A stretch of 6,629 nt of DNA, taken from NCBI GenBank assembly GCA_017632155.1, contig JAGBRZ010000192.1, positions 1-6,629 of the forward strand, in the 5' to 3' direction. Positions within the stretch are counted from its first letter, which is position 1; the number at the start of each line of letters is the position of its first letter. Source of the DNA: Clostridia bacterium. GTDB taxonomy: Bacteria; Bacillota_A; Clostridia; Oscillospirales; CAG-272. A program made the translations under genes and the position numbers. Below are positions 6,084 through 6,629 of this stretch, one piece after another. Under the pieces are notes generated by a model. The model saw only the letters and a list, made by a program, of their open reading frames with translations. It did not search any database and had not been told where the DNA came from.

Positions 6084-6629
6084 ATGGCAAACACAGGAAT
6101 GCTTAATACCTACTATATGCCGTCGCACAAGAGTGAGTCCGCGATCACACTTGATACGTTAATCGGAGGACTCAACACATATGAGATGCCGTATCGTCTC
6201 GGTGTTAATGAGACTCCTGATGTTGTCAATCTGCTCTGGAGAGACGGTGCCTTGGGCGGCAGAGATGCACAGGCATGGCTTTGCTCTATTCCGCGCGATG
6301 TAGGCTACACTTGCTTTGACGGCAAATACTACGGCTACGAATTTTATCACATCGGAAACATGCTGTACGCTACGAACGGTACGCCCGAAAAGATGACGGC
6401 GACCGTTGAAACAGCAGGCGACCATGCGATCGAGCCGCTCGGTTTTACCCGCATCGTAAGCGTGTCCGATCCTGCGGTCACGGTGCAAGGCAATGTCGTG
6501 ACTCTGCCCACCGACGGCACGGTAACTATTGAATATTACGCTGTCACCCTTATCCCTGTCTGCGATCTTTCGGCGGTCTACGCCGATTACAAGCCGTCCC
6601 GTGGCGTGTTCCTGCGCTACCGCGACGAC
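6084..6629 (+). CDS. N-terminal part of a connector or tail protein, open at the right edge
   Basis: The 182 codons are open to the end of the window, and the true length is unknown. After a polar leader, residues 26-60 (LIGGLNTYEMPYRLGVNETPDVVNLLWRDGALGGR) carry the pattern GGL, then a small residue plus NE, PD and N, then W-R-DGAL and R. This pattern is frequent at the start of phage head-completion or tail proteins in which a plus-minus beta-propeller-like fold follows (the P22 gp10-type stopper is one precedent). Residues 80-182 are beta-rich with many aromatic residues (for example KYYGYEFYHIG), consistent with repeated beta strands. Position directly after the adaptor, with a ribosome site overlapping the previous stop, supports a role in the neck or proximal tail. 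The exact role (stopper, tail hub or tail-tube protein) cannot be decided from this fragment. Confidence 0.6.
   Translation, partial: MANTGMLNTYYMPSHKSESAITLDTLIGGLNTYEMPYRLGVNETPDVVNLLWRDGALGGRDAQAWLCSIPRDVGYTCFDGKYYGYEFYHIGNMLYATNGTPEKMTATVETAGDHAIEPLGFTRIVSVSDPAVTVQGNVVTLPTDGTVTIEYYAVTLIPVCDLSAVYADYKPSRGVFLRYRDD

Overview
This 6.6 kb window is a plus-strand run of tailed-phage (Caudoviricetes) head and connector genes, either free phage or prophage. The order is: C-terminal end of an upstream gene (probably the packaging module), a GH25-muramidase-like protein, a small single-pass membrane protein, portal, scaffold, major capsid protein, head-tail adaptor, and the start of a connector or tail protein that runs off the right edge. 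Purine-rich Shine-Dalgarno sites precede most genes, the DNA is moderately GC-rich, and the protein families resemble those of Bacillota (clostridial, gut-type) phages. A Bacillota host is therefore the best guess, but no host gene is present to prove it.

Left part (1-3251): four genes are tightly coupled. The upstream gene overlaps the GH25-like gene by 20 nt, the GH25-like gene abuts the membrane-protein gene with no gap, and that gene overlaps the portal by 11 nt. The GH25-like protein appears to have lost three of the four acidic residues typical of the active site, and it sits between packaging and portal genes instead of in a recognisable lysis cassette.

Middle part (3252-5450): scaffold and major capsid genes form a pair bracketed by two perfect 9-bp hairpins, one in each flanking gap. 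The upstream gap also holds a perfect TATAAT placed so that a transcript would begin at the base of the first hairpin. No maturation protease gene lies between portal and capsid. The capsid protein carries an extra C-terminal domain of about 85 residues.

Right part (5451-6629): a head-tail adaptor is followed by an open gene whose N-terminus resembles phage connector or tail proteins.

No tRNA, CRISPR array, insertion sequence, integrase or attachment site is visible, and no stretch over 300 bases lacks a gene. All family assignments come from reading the sequence, without database searches.
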